From Nostoc mirabile CHAB5784 (GTDB lineage Bacteria; Cyanobacteriota; Cyanobacteriia; Cyanobacteriales; Nostocaceae), in the NCBI RefSeq assembly GCF_020829645.1, contig NZ_JAIVFS010000032.1:24854-88853 (forward strand): a stretch of DNA of 64,000 nucleotides, written 5' to 3'. The position numbers were made by a program, and so were the translations under genes. The notes below the pieces were generated by a model that was not told the DNA's origin, did no database searches, and saw only the letters and a program-made list of their open reading frames with translations. The first letter of the stretch is position 1. Each line of letters begins with the position of its first letter. Below are positions 25,875-34,758 of the stretch, in pieces.

Positions 25875-26885
25875 ATGCCAATTAATAATTCTCGTCTTGT
25901 CACCTACAGCCCTGCTTATACAATCGTTCCTACTTACGAGTGCTTTAATCGCTGTAGTTACTGCAACTTTCGCAGCGAACCGGGTAAAAGTCCCTGGATG
26001 AGTATTTCAGATGCAGAAAGTATTTTAAAGCCACTTCAAAGCCAAAATGTCTGTGAAATCCTCATCCTCAGTGGTGAAGTGCATCCCCATTCGCCAAGGC
26101 GTCAGGCGTGGTTTGGGCGGATTTATGATTTGTGCGAGTTAGCGTTTTCAATAGGGTTTTTACCGCATACAAATGCGGGGCCATTAAGTTTTGAGGAAAT
26201 GCAAAAGCTCAAGCGTGTAAATGTTTCGATGGGGCTGATGTTGGAACAGTTAACGCCAACATTGTTAAATAGTGTACATCGGCACGCACCGAGTAAATTA
26301 CCAGAAATTCGTTTACAACAATTGCAATGGGCGGGAGAGTTGCAAATTCCCTTTACAACGGGCTTGCTGTTGGGAATTGGGGAAACTGTAAATGATTGGT
26401 GGGAAACCTTGGAAGCTATATCTGATTTGCACCAACGTTACCATCACGTTCAAGAAGTTATCCTACAACCTCATAGTCCTGGACATCAGCAAACCTTTGA
26501 TGCACCACCTTTTAACCCTCATCATTTACCAGAAGTCATTTTTAAGGCGCGTCAGATTTTACCGCCAGATATTACTATTCAAATTCCGCCGAATTTAGTT
26601 AAAGATGACCTATGGTTACTCGCATGTATTGAAGCTGGTGCTAGAGACTTGGGTGGAATAGGGCCAAAAGATGAAGTGAATCCCGATTATCCTCATGTTC
26701 AAGAACAAGCATTAAGAGAAATTTTACAGCCTGCGGGGTGGGAATTGGTGTCTCGTTTGCCAGTTTATCCGCAATTTGATAGCTGGTTGTCAGGGGAATT
26801 ACAAACAGCAGTGAAGCGTTGGCGAAAAACTCTAACCCCAGTTTCTCTTTTGTCAGAACAGGGAAGTAGAGATTTTCCTATCTAG
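25875..26885 (+). CDS. cofG: FO synthase subunit 1 (CofG), radical SAM
   Basis: 336 aa. The radical SAM cluster ligands are C23, C27 and C30 (YECFNRCSYCNFR). Other landmarks are ILILSGEVHPHSPRR, GFLPHTNAGPLSFEE, LMLEQLTP, PFTTGLLLGIGET and ARDLGGIGPKDEVNPDYPH, all typical of CofG. With CofH it makes 7,8-didemethyl-8-hydroxy-5-deazariboflavin from tyrosine and a ribityl-uracil. In cyanobacteria this serves as the antenna of 8-HDF photolyase. cofH is not in the window, so the pair is unlinked here. The length is normal for the stand-alone subunit. Confidence 0.93.
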   Translation: MPINNSRLVTYSPAYTIVPTYECFNRCSYCNFRSEPGKSPWMSISDAESILKPLQSQNVCEILILSGEVHPHSPRRQAWFGRIYDLCELAFSIGFLPHTNAGPLSFEEMQKLKRVNVSMGLMLEQLTPTLLNSVHRHAPSKLPEIRLQQLQWAGELQIPFTTGLLLGIGETVNDWWETLEAISDLHQRYHHVQEVILQPHSPGHQQTFDAPPFNPHHLPEVIFKARQILPPDITIQIPPNLVKDDLWLLACIEAGARDLGGIGPKDEVNPDYPHVQEQALREILQPAGWELVSRLPVYPQFDSWLSGELQTAVKRWRKTLTPVSLLSEQGSRDFPI

Positions 26886-27084
26886 AACACCAATTCAGTA
26901 ATCCTAAAAGAACCTCTCCCCCAACCCCTCTTTGTTTCAAAGAGGGGAGTTTCAGGGTGATTTCATACAACCACAGAAAAACTAAAACTGGGTTTCAAAG
27001 CCTCTCTCCGCTTGCCTAACGGCAGGCTGACGCCAACGGGGAGAGGTTTGGAGAGGGGTAAAAACCTATGTCACAAAACGAGAA

Positions 27085-27272
27085 TAGGACTTACGCACGA
27101 GTTACGGAGTAACGTAGACACGAAGTGGCTTGCCGCAGGCTACCGCAGAGGCGCAGAGAAGCCAGTGCGCCCTTGCGGTTCCCCGACTTGTTCGCTCTTA
27201 GCGTTCCCGCAGGGTAGCAGCTGGCGCGACACGGAGAAATCAGAGTTTGAGAGATATTTTGCGTAAGTCCTA
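27085..27272. mobile_element. TA-flanked MITE-like element, copy 2
   Basis: 188 bp with TAGGACTTACGCA and TGCGTAAGTCCTA ends, same orientation as copy 1 and with the same internal GCCAGTGCGCCCTTGCGGTT. A short internal segment differs from copies 1 and 3. Confidence 0.85.
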
Positions 27273-27390
27273 GAGAAATCAAGACTTATGTATTTTTCTT
27301 TTTTCGTATGAAACCATTCTGCCCTTCCCTAGTAGGGAAGGAGGCTGGGGGGTTAGGTTTTTGATAACTGAATCGATGCTCAATTAGTTG

Positions 27391-27630
27391 ACGAGTCTTT
27401 GAACTGGATGAATCCACCTTTTATCTCCGTTAATGAGTCTTTGAACTGGATGAATCCACCTTTTATCTCCGTTAATGAGTCTTTGAACTGGATGAATCCA
27501 CCTTTTATCTCCGTTAACGAGTCTTTGAACTGGATGAATCCACCTTTTATCTCCGTTAACGAGTCTTTGAACTGGATGAATCCACCTTTTATCTCCGTTA
27601 ATGAGTCTTTGAACTGGATGAATCCACCTT
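27391..27630. repeat. 42-bp tandem repeat array
   Basis: About 5.7 almost identical copies of a 42 bp unit (GAGTCTTTGAACTGGATGAA then TCCACCTTTTATCTCCGTTA and AC/AT). Copies differ only at AATGAG versus AACGAG. The translated 14-residue repeat NWMNPPFISVNESL is a by-product of the multiple-of-three length. The array ends about 50 bp before the ATPase start codon and may include its promoter region. Confidence 0.92.
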
Positions 27631-27681
27631 AATTCTCTATAATCTCGATTATTATGAGCATCATTCCTATATTTTTTACCT

Positions 27682-29007
27682 ATGCCTAATAATGATGACT
27701 TACTTGCAAACCTCTACAACGCCTTTAACCCCTTTGAACCCTTACCCGCAGGTGATCCAAAATATGTAGATTGTCAGGATGTGCGGGGAGATGCGGATAT
27801 TTTGCAAGAGTTGGGAAATCGAATGCGACTAGCAGATACAAATACTTGCCAATTGTATTCTGGTCATCGGGGTGCAGGGAAGTCTACAGAATTACTCAGG
27901 TTAAAGAAGTATTTAGAAAATCGGCAATTTTATGTGGTCTATTTTGCGGCTGATGAAGAGGATATTGATTCTGAAGATGCCCAATATACAGATATACTCC
28001 TCGCCTGTACCCGCCGTTTGCTCAAAGATTTAAAAAAAATTGCTAGTCCTCGTCCGATACTCGACTGGTTAAAAAGTCGTTGGGTAGATTTAAAAGATTT
28101 GGCGCTGACTACCCTAGAGTTTGAGAGTCTGGAAGTAGAAGCCCAAGTTGCTCAATTCGCCAAGTTGACCGCAAATTTAAGAGCTGTTCCTGAATTACGC
28201 CAAAAGATTCGCCAAAAAATTGATCCTTACACAGTCACTTTAATTGAGGTGTTAAATGAGTTTCTAGCGGATGCAAAAAAGAACTTACCTACGGGTAAAA
28301 CTCAACTGGCGGTAATCGTCGATAATTTAGACCGGATGGTGTTAGTCAAAGACGGAGATCGCACCAACTATGAGGAAGTCTTTTTAGACCGCAGCGAACA
28401 ACTCCAAGCTTTAGATTGCCATTTGATTTATACTGTCCCCATTTCAATGGTCTATTCTACAAGGGCAACAGACCTCAGAGATATCTACGGCGACCCCCAA
28501 ATTTTGCCGATGATTATGGTAAACACTCTCAAAGGGGAAGTTTACCAGCCAGGACTGAAGAAAGTTAAGGAAGTAATTAACAAACGAGTCCGGCAAATTG
28601 CACCCGAACTATCACTAGAGAAGGAAATTTTCGATAGTTCCCAAACCTTAGACAGACTTTGTTTAATGAGTGGAGGTCATGTGAGGAATTTGCTATTGTT
28701 AACTCAAGACGCCATTGGACGCACTGAAGAATTACCTGTTTCAGAAAACGCGGTGCGACGAGCAATTACTCAAGCTAGAGATACTTATCGCCGCGCTGTG
28801 GAAAATCATCAATGGTGTCTGTTAGCAGAAGTGTCTTGTTCTAAGCGGATTATTAATGATGACTTGTATCGGAGCTTGATGTATAATCGCAGTCTTTTAG
28901 AATACCGTTATTTGGATGATGATGGAGAGATGCAACGTTGGTATGATATTCATCCATTGATTCAAGGAATTCCAGAATTTAAAGAAGCCGTAGCGAAACT
29001 TTCATGA
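27682..29007 (+). CDS. P-loop ATPase, first gene of an ATPase/TPR-effector pair
   Basis: 441 aa. Walker A is SGHRGAGKSTELLRLKKYL (about 60-77), Walker B is AVIVDNLDR (about 209-217), followed by LDRSEQLQAL, CHLIYTVPISMV (sensor-1-like strand), SQTLDRLCLMSGGHVRNLLL (about 318-336) and a winged-helix-like C-terminal part. It is an AAA+/STAND-like ATPase. A paralogue with the same motifs lies at 40667-41998. Both begin with a domain ending in D(V)RG and have no membrane segment. The stop codon overlaps the effector start codon (ATGA), so the two proteins are made together, probably as a complex. Regulation, ligand and output are unknown. I know of no named function for this pair. Confidence 0.85.
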   Translation: MPNNDDLLANLYNAFNPFEPLPAGDPKYVDCQDVRGDADILQELGNRMRLADTNTCQLYSGHRGAGKSTELLRLKKYLENRQFYVVYFAADEEDIDSEDAQYTDILLACTRRLLKDLKKIASPRPILDWLKSRWVDLKDLALTTLEFESLEVEAQVAQFAKLTANLRAVPELRQKIRQKIDPYTVTLIEVLNEFLADAKKNLPTGKTQLAVIVDNLDRMVLVKDGDRTNYEEVFLDRSEQLQALDCHLIYTVPISMVYSTRATDLRDIYGDPQILPMIMVNTLKGEVYQPGLKKVKEVINKRVRQIAPELSLEKEIFDSSQTLDRLCLMSGGHVRNLLLLTQDAIGRTEELPVSENAVRRAITQARDTYRRAVENHQWCLLAEVSCSKRIINDDLYRSLMYNRSLLEYRYLDDDGEMQRWYDIHPLIQGIPEFKEAVAKLS

Positions 29008-30608
29008 ACCCAAATTTAAGTGATTGGGATGATGATTTACCCCCAGAACCAGAAGAAGCTTATCAAGACTTACTTCGCGCACTGAAGCGAAAATCAGGAT
29101 TTGGTTTGTTTTTTGTCCAATGTACACCTGGGGAAGCAGACAAGTTTATTGTCAAACTTCCCCAGGAGATTCCGCAGAAGAAGATTGCAGTTTTACGTTT
29201 GGTTGAGGCAATAGATAATTTATATCAGCCAGTAGCAGAGTTTATTAAAGATAAGCAAATTGATATTTTATTGATAAAAGGTCTGGAATATTCTTTATAC
29301 AAGTATGAGAAAAGAAATTTTGGGGAAATTACAGAAGGACAATTTAGCAATTTAACCAGTGTTCCGCATATTTTAAATCACTTAAACCAACAGCGAGAAC
29401 GCTTTAGAGATGACTTTACCATTAGCTTTGTTTTTCTTTTGCGTTCATTTTCGATAAACTATTTTATTCACCGCGCCCCAGATTTTTTTGATTGGCGTTC
29501 TGGGGTCTTTGAATTACCGACAACGCCAGAAGTAGTAGAACAAGAATCAAATCGTCTAATAGATGAAGCCGATTATGAGGAATATTTGAAACTTAGCCCT
29601 GAACAAAAAATTGAAAAAGTCCTAGAAATTCAAGACTTGCTGACCGAAAAACATCAACCGCAGAGTCGTAAAGCAAATTTACTGTTTGAACTGGGCAGGT
29701 TGTTAGATTCTGCTGACGAATTTGAAGCTGCGATCGCATCCTACGACCAAGCACTGAAATTTAAACCAGATTACCACTATGCTTGGTACAATCGCGGCAA
29801 TGCGCTAAGAAATTTAGGACGCACTGAAGAAGCGATCGCATCCTACGACCAAGCACTGAAATTTAAACCAGATGACCACTATGCTTGGAACAATCGCGGC
29901 AATGCGCTAAGAAATTTAGGACGCACTGAAGAAGCGATCGCATCCTACGACCAAGCACTGAAATTTAAACCAGATTACCACTATGCTTGGTACAATCGGG
30001 GCTATGCGCTAGATAATTTAGGACGCTATAAAGAAGCGATCGCATCCTACGACCAAGCACTAAAATTTAAACCAGATTACCACTATGCTTGGTACAATCG
30101 GGGCTATGTGCTAGATAATTTAGGACGCTATAAAGAAGCGATCGCATCCTACGACCAAGCACTGAAATTTAAACCAGATGACCACTATGCTTGGAACAAT
30201 CGGGGCTATGTGCTAGGCAAATTAGGACGCAATGAAGAAGCGATCGCATCCTACGACCAAGCACTGAAATTTAAACCAGATGACCACGAAGCTTGGAACA
30301 ATCGGGGCATTGCGCTAGGCAAATTAGGACGCAATGAAGAAGCGATCGCATCCTACGACCAAGCACTGAAATTTAAACCTGATTACCACTATGCTTGGTA
30401 CGAAAGGAGCCATATACTACGAAAGTTAGGACATTATAAAAAAGCGATCAATTCCTTTGAGCAAGCTGTGAGAAACGACCCTGATTTCTCTAAAAGTAGG
30501 ATAATTATTGTATTCATATGCAAAATACTCTTAATAATAGTAAAAATTTTCCCCAAGCTAATTAATTCTTTTAAAATCTTGTTAAAGTTGATTATTTTGA
30601 GACGCTGA
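29004..30608 (+). CDS. TPR effector with N-terminal APDFxxW domain and basic hydrophobic tail
   Basis: 534 aa. Residues about 15-175 form a domain shared with the N-terminus of the WD40 protein at 42209. It has a strand-loop GLFFVQCTPGEADKFI where an ATPase would have its P-loop, ILLIKGLEYS, FVFLLRSFS and then RAPDFFDWRSGVFELP. No GK(S/T) is present, so it looks like an inactive NTPase-like domain. After a helical linker come about eight TPRs (about 238-500), seven sharing the exact core AIASYDQALKFKP. The DNA of these units (102 bp each) is nearly identical, so expansion was recent. The last 35 residues (IIIVFICKILLIIVKIF) are hydrophobic and basic and could insert in a membrane. Translationally coupled to the ATPase. 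Confidence 0.8.
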   Translation: MNPNLSDWDDDLPPEPEEAYQDLLRALKRKSGFGLFFVQCTPGEADKFIVKLPQEIPQKKIAVLRLVEAIDNLYQPVAEFIKDKQIDILLIKGLEYSLYKYEKRNFGEITEGQFSNLTSVPHILNHLNQQRERFRDDFTISFVFLLRSFSINYFIHRAPDFFDWRSGVFELPTTPEVVEQESNRLIDEADYEEYLKLSPEQKIEKVLEIQDLLTEKHQPQSRKANLLFELGRLLDSADEFEAAIASYDQALKFKPDYHYAWYNRGNALRNLGRTEEAIASYDQALKFKPDDHYAWNNRGNALRNLGRTEEAIASYDQALKFKPDYHYAWYNRGYALDNLGRYKEAIASYDQALKFKPDYHYAWYNRGYVLDNLGRYKEAIASYDQALKFKPDDHYAWNNRGYVLGKLGRNEEAIASYDQALKFKPDDHEAWNNRGIALGKLGRNEEAIASYDQALKFKPDYHYAWYERSHILRKLGHYKKAINSFEQAVRNDPDFSKSRIIIVFICKILLIIVKIFPKLINSFKILLKLIILRR

Positions 30609-30773
30609 TTTAAAAATAATGCTATCAGTGTCTACTATTTCGTTAATCTTGAGTGATCTATTAGTAGCGATCGCCGTCACATTTCCAGATGAAATAACAA
30701 CTTAAACCAAAAGCGATGCCGATAGATAAATTACTAAATATAAATTCAACCCATCTTCAGGAACACAAATCAA

Positions 30774-31052
30774 ATGTCAGAAAACCTCCAAGAGCAAAAA
30801 CAGCTATCTCTCAAAGAAATTGCTAGCCTATCTTTGGCAGAACGTCACAAAATACTAGAACCTTTGATCGCCGCTACAGCCGAAGATTTTTTAAACGACC
30901 CGGAATTAACAGAATTCTCAGTTTTAGATGGTGAAGACTGGCAAACCGAGAATGACAACATAATTTATATGGAAGAACTCAAAAGCATCCGCAGCCATGA
31001 GGCTTTTTTAAACGGCTACACACCGGAAGATGAAGGACTTTATGACGACTGA
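30774..31052 (+). CDS. Hypothetical small acidic protein, antitoxin-like
   Basis: 92 aa, strongly acidic. The segment LSLKEIASLSLAERHKILEP is an amphipathic helix pair, followed by IAATAEDFLNDPELTEFSVL and DGEDW. Proteins of this type are frequent in cyanobacteria next to small toxin or UPF0175 genes; here a UPF0175 gene follows after 30 bases. That context, the size and the acidity suggest an antitoxin or regulator, but no toxin gene is visible nearby. I do not recognise a named family with certainty. Confidence 0.65.
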   Translation: MSENLQEQKQLSLKEIASLSLAERHKILEPLIAATAEDFLNDPELTEFSVLDGEDWQTENDNIIYMEELKSIRSHEAFLNGYTPEDEGLYDD

Positions 31053-31082
31053 AAATTAAATGCGATCGCCCTGATAAAAATC

Positions 31083-31334
31083 ATGTCACAACTTAAAATT
31101 GACTATCCAGAAACTTTACCAGATGCCTTACAGCAAACGCGAGAACAGTTTGAACAAGAAGCAAAAATGGCGATGGCAGTTAAACTATTTGAAATGAAAC
31201 GCATTTCTTCTGGTTTAGCTGCACAGTTAGCAGGTATAGATAGGGTAAATTTTTTACTTAATTTACACCGTTATGGTGTGGCGATGATTGATTTAACACA
31301 AGAGGAACTTGTATCTGATTTAGCGAATGCTTGA
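31083..31334 (+). CDS. UPF0175 family protein (putative antitoxin)
   Basis: 83 aa. The pattern AKMAMAVKLFEMKRISSGLA, AQLAGIDRVNFLLNLHRYGV and LTQEELVSDL is that of UPF0175 proteins, which are small helix-turn-helix-like proteins usually paired with a PIN-type (DUF3368) toxin. No PIN gene follows: the next 250 bases are non-coding and then hflX starts. It is therefore an orphan antitoxin-like gene, possibly co-transcribed with the 92 aa gene. Confidence 0.85.
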   Translation: MSQLKIDYPETLPDALQQTREQFEQEAKMAMAVKLFEMKRISSGLAAQLAGIDRVNFLLNLHRYGVAMIDLTQEELVSDLANA

Positions 31335-31585
31335 AAATAATATATTTGAATCTTACTCCCCTTCCCTTGTAGGGAAGGGGTTGGGGGTTAGGTCTCTATT
31401 GCACTCAACTAAAAACCACCAAAATAGCTTCAAATCAATAACTCTGTGAACTAATTACTAACGCATCCCTCAAAGGAGAGAGATAGGAGCCTAAACCCTG
31501 TTGTAAAATAGACATATAAGGATTCGGGGGGCCATTTAACTGGTCATAAACGCCTATAGAGACTATTTTTGGAAATCTCCAAGGT
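31335..31585. other. Intergenic region before hflX with a palindrome
   Basis: Contains CCCCTTCCCTTGTAGGGAAG (31358-31380), a palindrome of the same kind as near 12470 and 27325, and about 120 bases with no recognised promoter. Confidence 0.5.
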
Positions 31586-33301
31586 TTGAAGTCCAGCCAG
31601 CTGAAGCAACTACAGCGGCTGTATCACCAGCGTATACCGGGCGATCGCATCACCACGTCCGAGTTTTCCCAGCGTCTGGCAGCAATTAGCACAGAAGTCA
31701 ATCAGCCTGTGTGCGCCTACGTCAACCGTCGCGGACAAGTGATTCGCGTCGGGGTAGGCACACCGCGTCAAACACAAATACCGCCCCTGGAATTGCCCCG
31801 TTACGGTGCAGAACGACTCAGTGGTATTCGTTGCATCGCCACCCATCTCAAGCCAGAACCGCCCAATGAAGCGGCACTCACAGCTATGGCACTGCAACGC
31901 TTAGATGCCCTAGTTGTCCTAAATATTACCGGAACAGGATTTACACGACGGGGAGGCGGTGCGACTGGGTATGTCAAAGAAGCTTATCTAGCTCATCTGA
32001 TACCCCAAGAATCTCGCACGCTGATTACTAGTCCTGCTACTTTGAAAGTAGAAGAGAGCCAAATTCAATCCCCAAGTTGGAATATATCGCCACCTCTGGG
32101 CTTGGATGATCTGGCAGACCAAGATTTAGTAGACTTGGTAGAAAATCTGGAAGCAGAATTCCAGCGCGAATTTGTCGCCCAGGAAGTAGATTCTGACCAC
32201 GATCGCGTGCTAATTGTGGGGCTAATGACCAGTGAAATAACTCCCCTACAATTCCAAGACACTCTAGTAGAATTGGCACGTTTAGTTGATACTGCTGGGG
32301 GAGATGTATTACAGACAATACAACAAAAGCGATCGCGCATTCATCCCCAGACAGTAGTTGGCGAAGGTAAGGTGCAAGAAATTGCCCTAACTGCCCAAAC
32401 ACTAGGAGTCAATCTCGTCGTCTTTAACCGCGACCTCTCACCCTCCCAAGTCCGCAACTTAGAAATGCAAATTGGTATCCGAGTGGTTGATCGTACCGAA
32501 GTAATTTTGGATATTTTTGCTCAACGCGCTCAGTCCCGTGCCGGTAAGTTGCAAGTAGAACTAGCACAGTTAGAATACATGCAACCGCGACTCGCTGGTA
32601 GAGGTCGCACCATGTCCCGATTGGGTGGTGGTATTGGGACTCGTGGGCCTGGTGAAACCAAACTGGAAACTGAACGCCGTGCCATTGGGCAGCGCATTTC
32701 CCGACTGCAAAAAGAAGTAGACCAATTGCAAGCCCATCGTTCGCGGTTACGGCAGCGACGACAGCATCGAGAAGTTCCCTCAGTGGCTTTGGTTGGATAT
32801 ACCAACGCTGGCAAGTCCACTTTGCTGAATGCTCTCACTAACGCAGAAGTTTATACAGCCGACCAGCTATTTGCCACTCTCGATCCCACCACCCGCCGCC
32901 TGGTAATTCCTCATGGCGAAGCTGATAAACCTCAAGAAATTCTGATTACAGATACAGTAGGGTTCATACACGAATTACCTGCATCGTTAATGGATGCCTT
33001 CCGTGCCACCTTAGAGGAAGTCACAGAAGCCGATGCCCTACTACATTTGGTGGATTTGTCTCACCCCGCTTGGTTGCGTCATATTCGCTCAGTTAGAGAA
33101 ATCTTGGCGCAAATGCCAATAACTCCTGGCCCGGCGCTAGTTATTTTTAACAAGATTGATCAAGCCAATAGTGAGACACTAGCTTTGGCTAGAGAAGAAT
33201 TCCCCCTAGCGGTGTTTATTTCTGCGAGTCAGCGTTTGGGATTAGAAACGTTACGCCAGCGTCTTGCCAAGCTGATTGAATATGCCGTTGACTCTCGGTA
33301 A
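31586..33301 (+). CDS. hflX: Ribosome-associated GTPase HflX
   Basis: 571 aa from the TTG used here. GTPase motifs are G1 GYTNAGKSTLLNAL (about 408-421), G3 DTVGFI, G4 NKID and G5 SASQ. A GGxGxRGxGE(T/S)xLE-type segment lies before the G domain (GGGIGTRGPGETKLETERR) and a glycine-rich linker region is present. The cyanobacterial form carries an extra N-terminal domain of about 170 residues (CAYVNRRGQVIRVGVGTP and GIRCIATHLK), seen here. HflX splits stalled or heat-damaged 70S ribosomes. The frame extends back to an in-frame stop at 31547, and the reading ETIFGNLQG precedes the TTG without any ATG or GTG, so the true start is uncertain. Confidence 0.92.
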   Translation: MKSSQLKQLQRLYHQRIPGDRITTSEFSQRLAAISTEVNQPVCAYVNRRGQVIRVGVGTPRQTQIPPLELPRYGAERLSGIRCIATHLKPEPPNEAALTAMALQRLDALVVLNITGTGFTRRGGGATGYVKEAYLAHLIPQESRTLITSPATLKVEESQIQSPSWNISPPLGLDDLADQDLVDLVENLEAEFQREFVAQEVDSDHDRVLIVGLMTSEITPLQFQDTLVELARLVDTAGGDVLQTIQQKRSRIHPQTVVGEGKVQEIALTAQTLGVNLVVFNRDLSPSQVRNLEMQIGIRVVDRTEVILDIFAQRAQSRAGKLQVELAQLEYMQPRLAGRGRTMSRLGGGIGTRGPGETKLETERRAIGQRISRLQKEVDQLQAHRSRLRQRRQHREVPSVALVGYTNAGKSTLLNALTNAEVYTADQLFATLDPTTRRLVIPHGEADKPQEILITDTVGFIHELPASLMDAFRATLEEVTEADALLHLVDLSHPAWLRHIRSVREILAQMPITPGPALVIFNKIDQANSETLALAREEFPLAVFISASQRLGLETLRQRLAKLIEYAVDSR

Positions 33302-33335
33302 ATACTGTTATTTAAATAATTTCTAATTTTAACCA

Positions 33336-33364
33336 AACTCAGTATTGCTACTGGGTTTTTTATT
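33336..33364 (+). terminator. Rho-independent terminator of hflX
   Basis: AACTCAGTA/TACTGGGTT stem with one G-U pair and a TTGC loop, followed by TTTTTT. It begins 35 bases after the hflX stop codon. Confidence 0.85.
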
Positions 33365-33547
33365 ATATAAAGCCAAAAATAAAGTCTTTTTGAACTAAGG
33401 CTGGTATTATAGACAACTTCTAATTGAATCTCTAAAGTTATAAAAGGCTGTCACTGGATGCATCTGATTTTACATGGATAGCAAACAGCAAAATTCCCAT
33501 CATTAGCAACTGAATCTTACCATTTTGTTTTGCAAACATTGATTAAC

Positions 33548-34273
33548 ATGAAACATCCATTTTCCACGGCAGCAATACCTTCCTTCTTAGCTGCTACTGC
33601 TGTTGTGATATCACCTTCTGTTTTTGCCCCTGCTAATGCCGCTTCAATGAGTTTCACTATCAATGACTTCACCGGTGCGGATACTCAGGTGAAGTTTACT
33701 TTGGATGACGCAATAGCAGGGTCTGGCAAAGTTCAGTTTAAAGTAAATTATTTATCCACTGGCAGCAACACAATTGCTGACATCCGTGGTGTTTTCTTCA
33801 ACATTTTCGACGATACGCTTCTCAGTGGTCTGCAAGTAGTAGGTACAGATGTAACAAACAAACAATTTGGACCTGCTGGAACAATTAACTCTGTTGGTAG
33901 CGGTAGTAACAATCTAAACGGTGGTGGCGGCTCCTTTGATGCTGGAGTAGAAATTGGTCAAGAAGGTATAGGTCAAGGAAAAGGCGACATTCAATCTACC
34001 ATCTTTACCCTATCCCATAGTTCCAAAGCTTTAACGTTGGCTCAGTTTTCTCAGCAAAACTTTGGAGTGCGGTTAATGAGTGTCGGTTCTGGAAACAATC
34101 GTAACGGAAGTAGCAAACTCAAAGGACAAGCACCTTACTACACACCCCCACCACCACCACCTAAACAAGTGCCTGAGCCTACTACAGTAGTTGCCCTTGG
34201 CATATTTGCTGTGGGTGCGCTGAAAGTAGCCAAGAAAAAACCTTTAGTATCAGCTTCAATAACAGTCGCCTAG
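33548..34273 (+). CDS. PEP-CTERM sorted exported protein
   Basis: 241 aa from the ATG; a TTG six codons earlier also opens the frame. An N-terminal signal peptide (SFLAATAVVISPSVFAPANA) directs export. A mature beta-rich domain of about 160 residues contains GSGSNNLNGGGGSF. A proline stretch TPPPPPPKQ leads to the C-terminal sorting signal VPEPTTVVALGIFAVGALK followed by a Lys cluster, the tripartite PEP-CTERM motif. Such proteins go through exosortase/PEP-CTERM processing and often end in the extracellular matrix. The mature domain resembles cyanobacterial PEP-CTERM proteins of unknown function. Confidence 0.88.
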   Translation: MKHPFSTAAIPSFLAATAVVISPSVFAPANAASMSFTINDFTGADTQVKFTLDDAIAGSGKVQFKVNYLSTGSNTIADIRGVFFNIFDDTLLSGLQVVGTDVTNKQFGPAGTINSVGSGSNNLNGGGGSFDAGVEIGQEGIGQGKGDIQSTIFTLSHSSKALTLAQFSQQNFGVRLMSVGSGNNRNGSSKLKGQAPYYTPPPPPPKQVPEPTTVVALGIFAVGALKVAKKKPLVSASITVA

Positions 34274-34758
34274 AAGCTTTACTGGGAGACACCAGATGCA
34301 TCTCCTCATGGGATCAGGTCTGTCTCCCTCAATACTATAAAATTTATTTATTAACCATACATTAAAACATTATATTACTAATTTATTGGACACTCCCACG
34401 GCTTATAGCCGTGGGATTTTTAAATCATGGGGTTCTAGTCAAAAGAGGCAAGGGAGCAGGGGGCGCTTTGCTGGGGGAAAGACACCAGACGGAGCTTGTA
34501 CTCGCGGCTTGCGTTCAAGCGGACAAAGAAGGACGGGGCTTCGTACCCGTGTTTCGCTCTGCTCCACGCAGTTCTTGGAAGGGCTTACTCCCCCTGCTCC
34601 CTGCTCCCTTCCCCCCTGCCTCTTCGGTGAACTCACCCTCATCAAGCATCGTAAACCCAGTTAGCGACTTTTAAAGATCAGGTCAAAACGGGATAGAGGA
34701 GCTACAGTCAGTGGCAAAGTTCTAAAATTAAGAAGCATGAAATCAATTTGAGGACATT
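34274..34758. other. Intergenic region with hairpins and a repeat element
   Basis: Holds a GGGAGACA/TGTCTCCC hairpin (34284-34328), which may end the PEP-CTERM transcript although no T-run follows. A 9 bp stem CCCACGGCT/AGCCGTGGG (34395-34415) followed by TTTTT resembles the ends of IS200/IS605-type elements. A larger inverted-repeat element is at 34443-34624. Open frames through it are made of repeat sequence. Confidence 0.65.
34443..34624. mobile_element. Inverted-repeat element of unusual G+C content
   Basis: About 182 bp, clearly richer in G+C than its surroundings. The ends AAGAGGCAAGGGAGCAGGGG and TGCCTCTT with CCCCCTGCTCCCTGCTCCC pair as an imperfect inverted repeat. There is no transposase and no obvious target duplication. 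Confidence 0.5.

Larger units (their letters stand above)
26886..27681. other. Intergenic repeat field upstream of the ATPase/TPR pair
   Basis: Nearly 800 bp without a gene: a palindrome CCCCTCTTTG/CAAAGAGGGG at 26925-26947, which may end the cofG transcript; a copy of the TA-flanked MITE; a CCTTCCCTAGTAGGGAAGG palindrome near 27325; and a 42 bp tandem array. About 50 bases remain between the array and the ATPase gene. Confidence 0.75.

Noticed and set aside
27399..27632. 77-codon open frame with a 14-residue repeat
   Set aside because: Product of the 42 bp tandem array; no stop-to-stop protein-like sequence outside the array.
34386..34664. Two or three overlapping frames of about 70-90 codons
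   Set aside because: They read through a G+C-rich inverted-repeat island in different frames and strands; no ribosome binding site.
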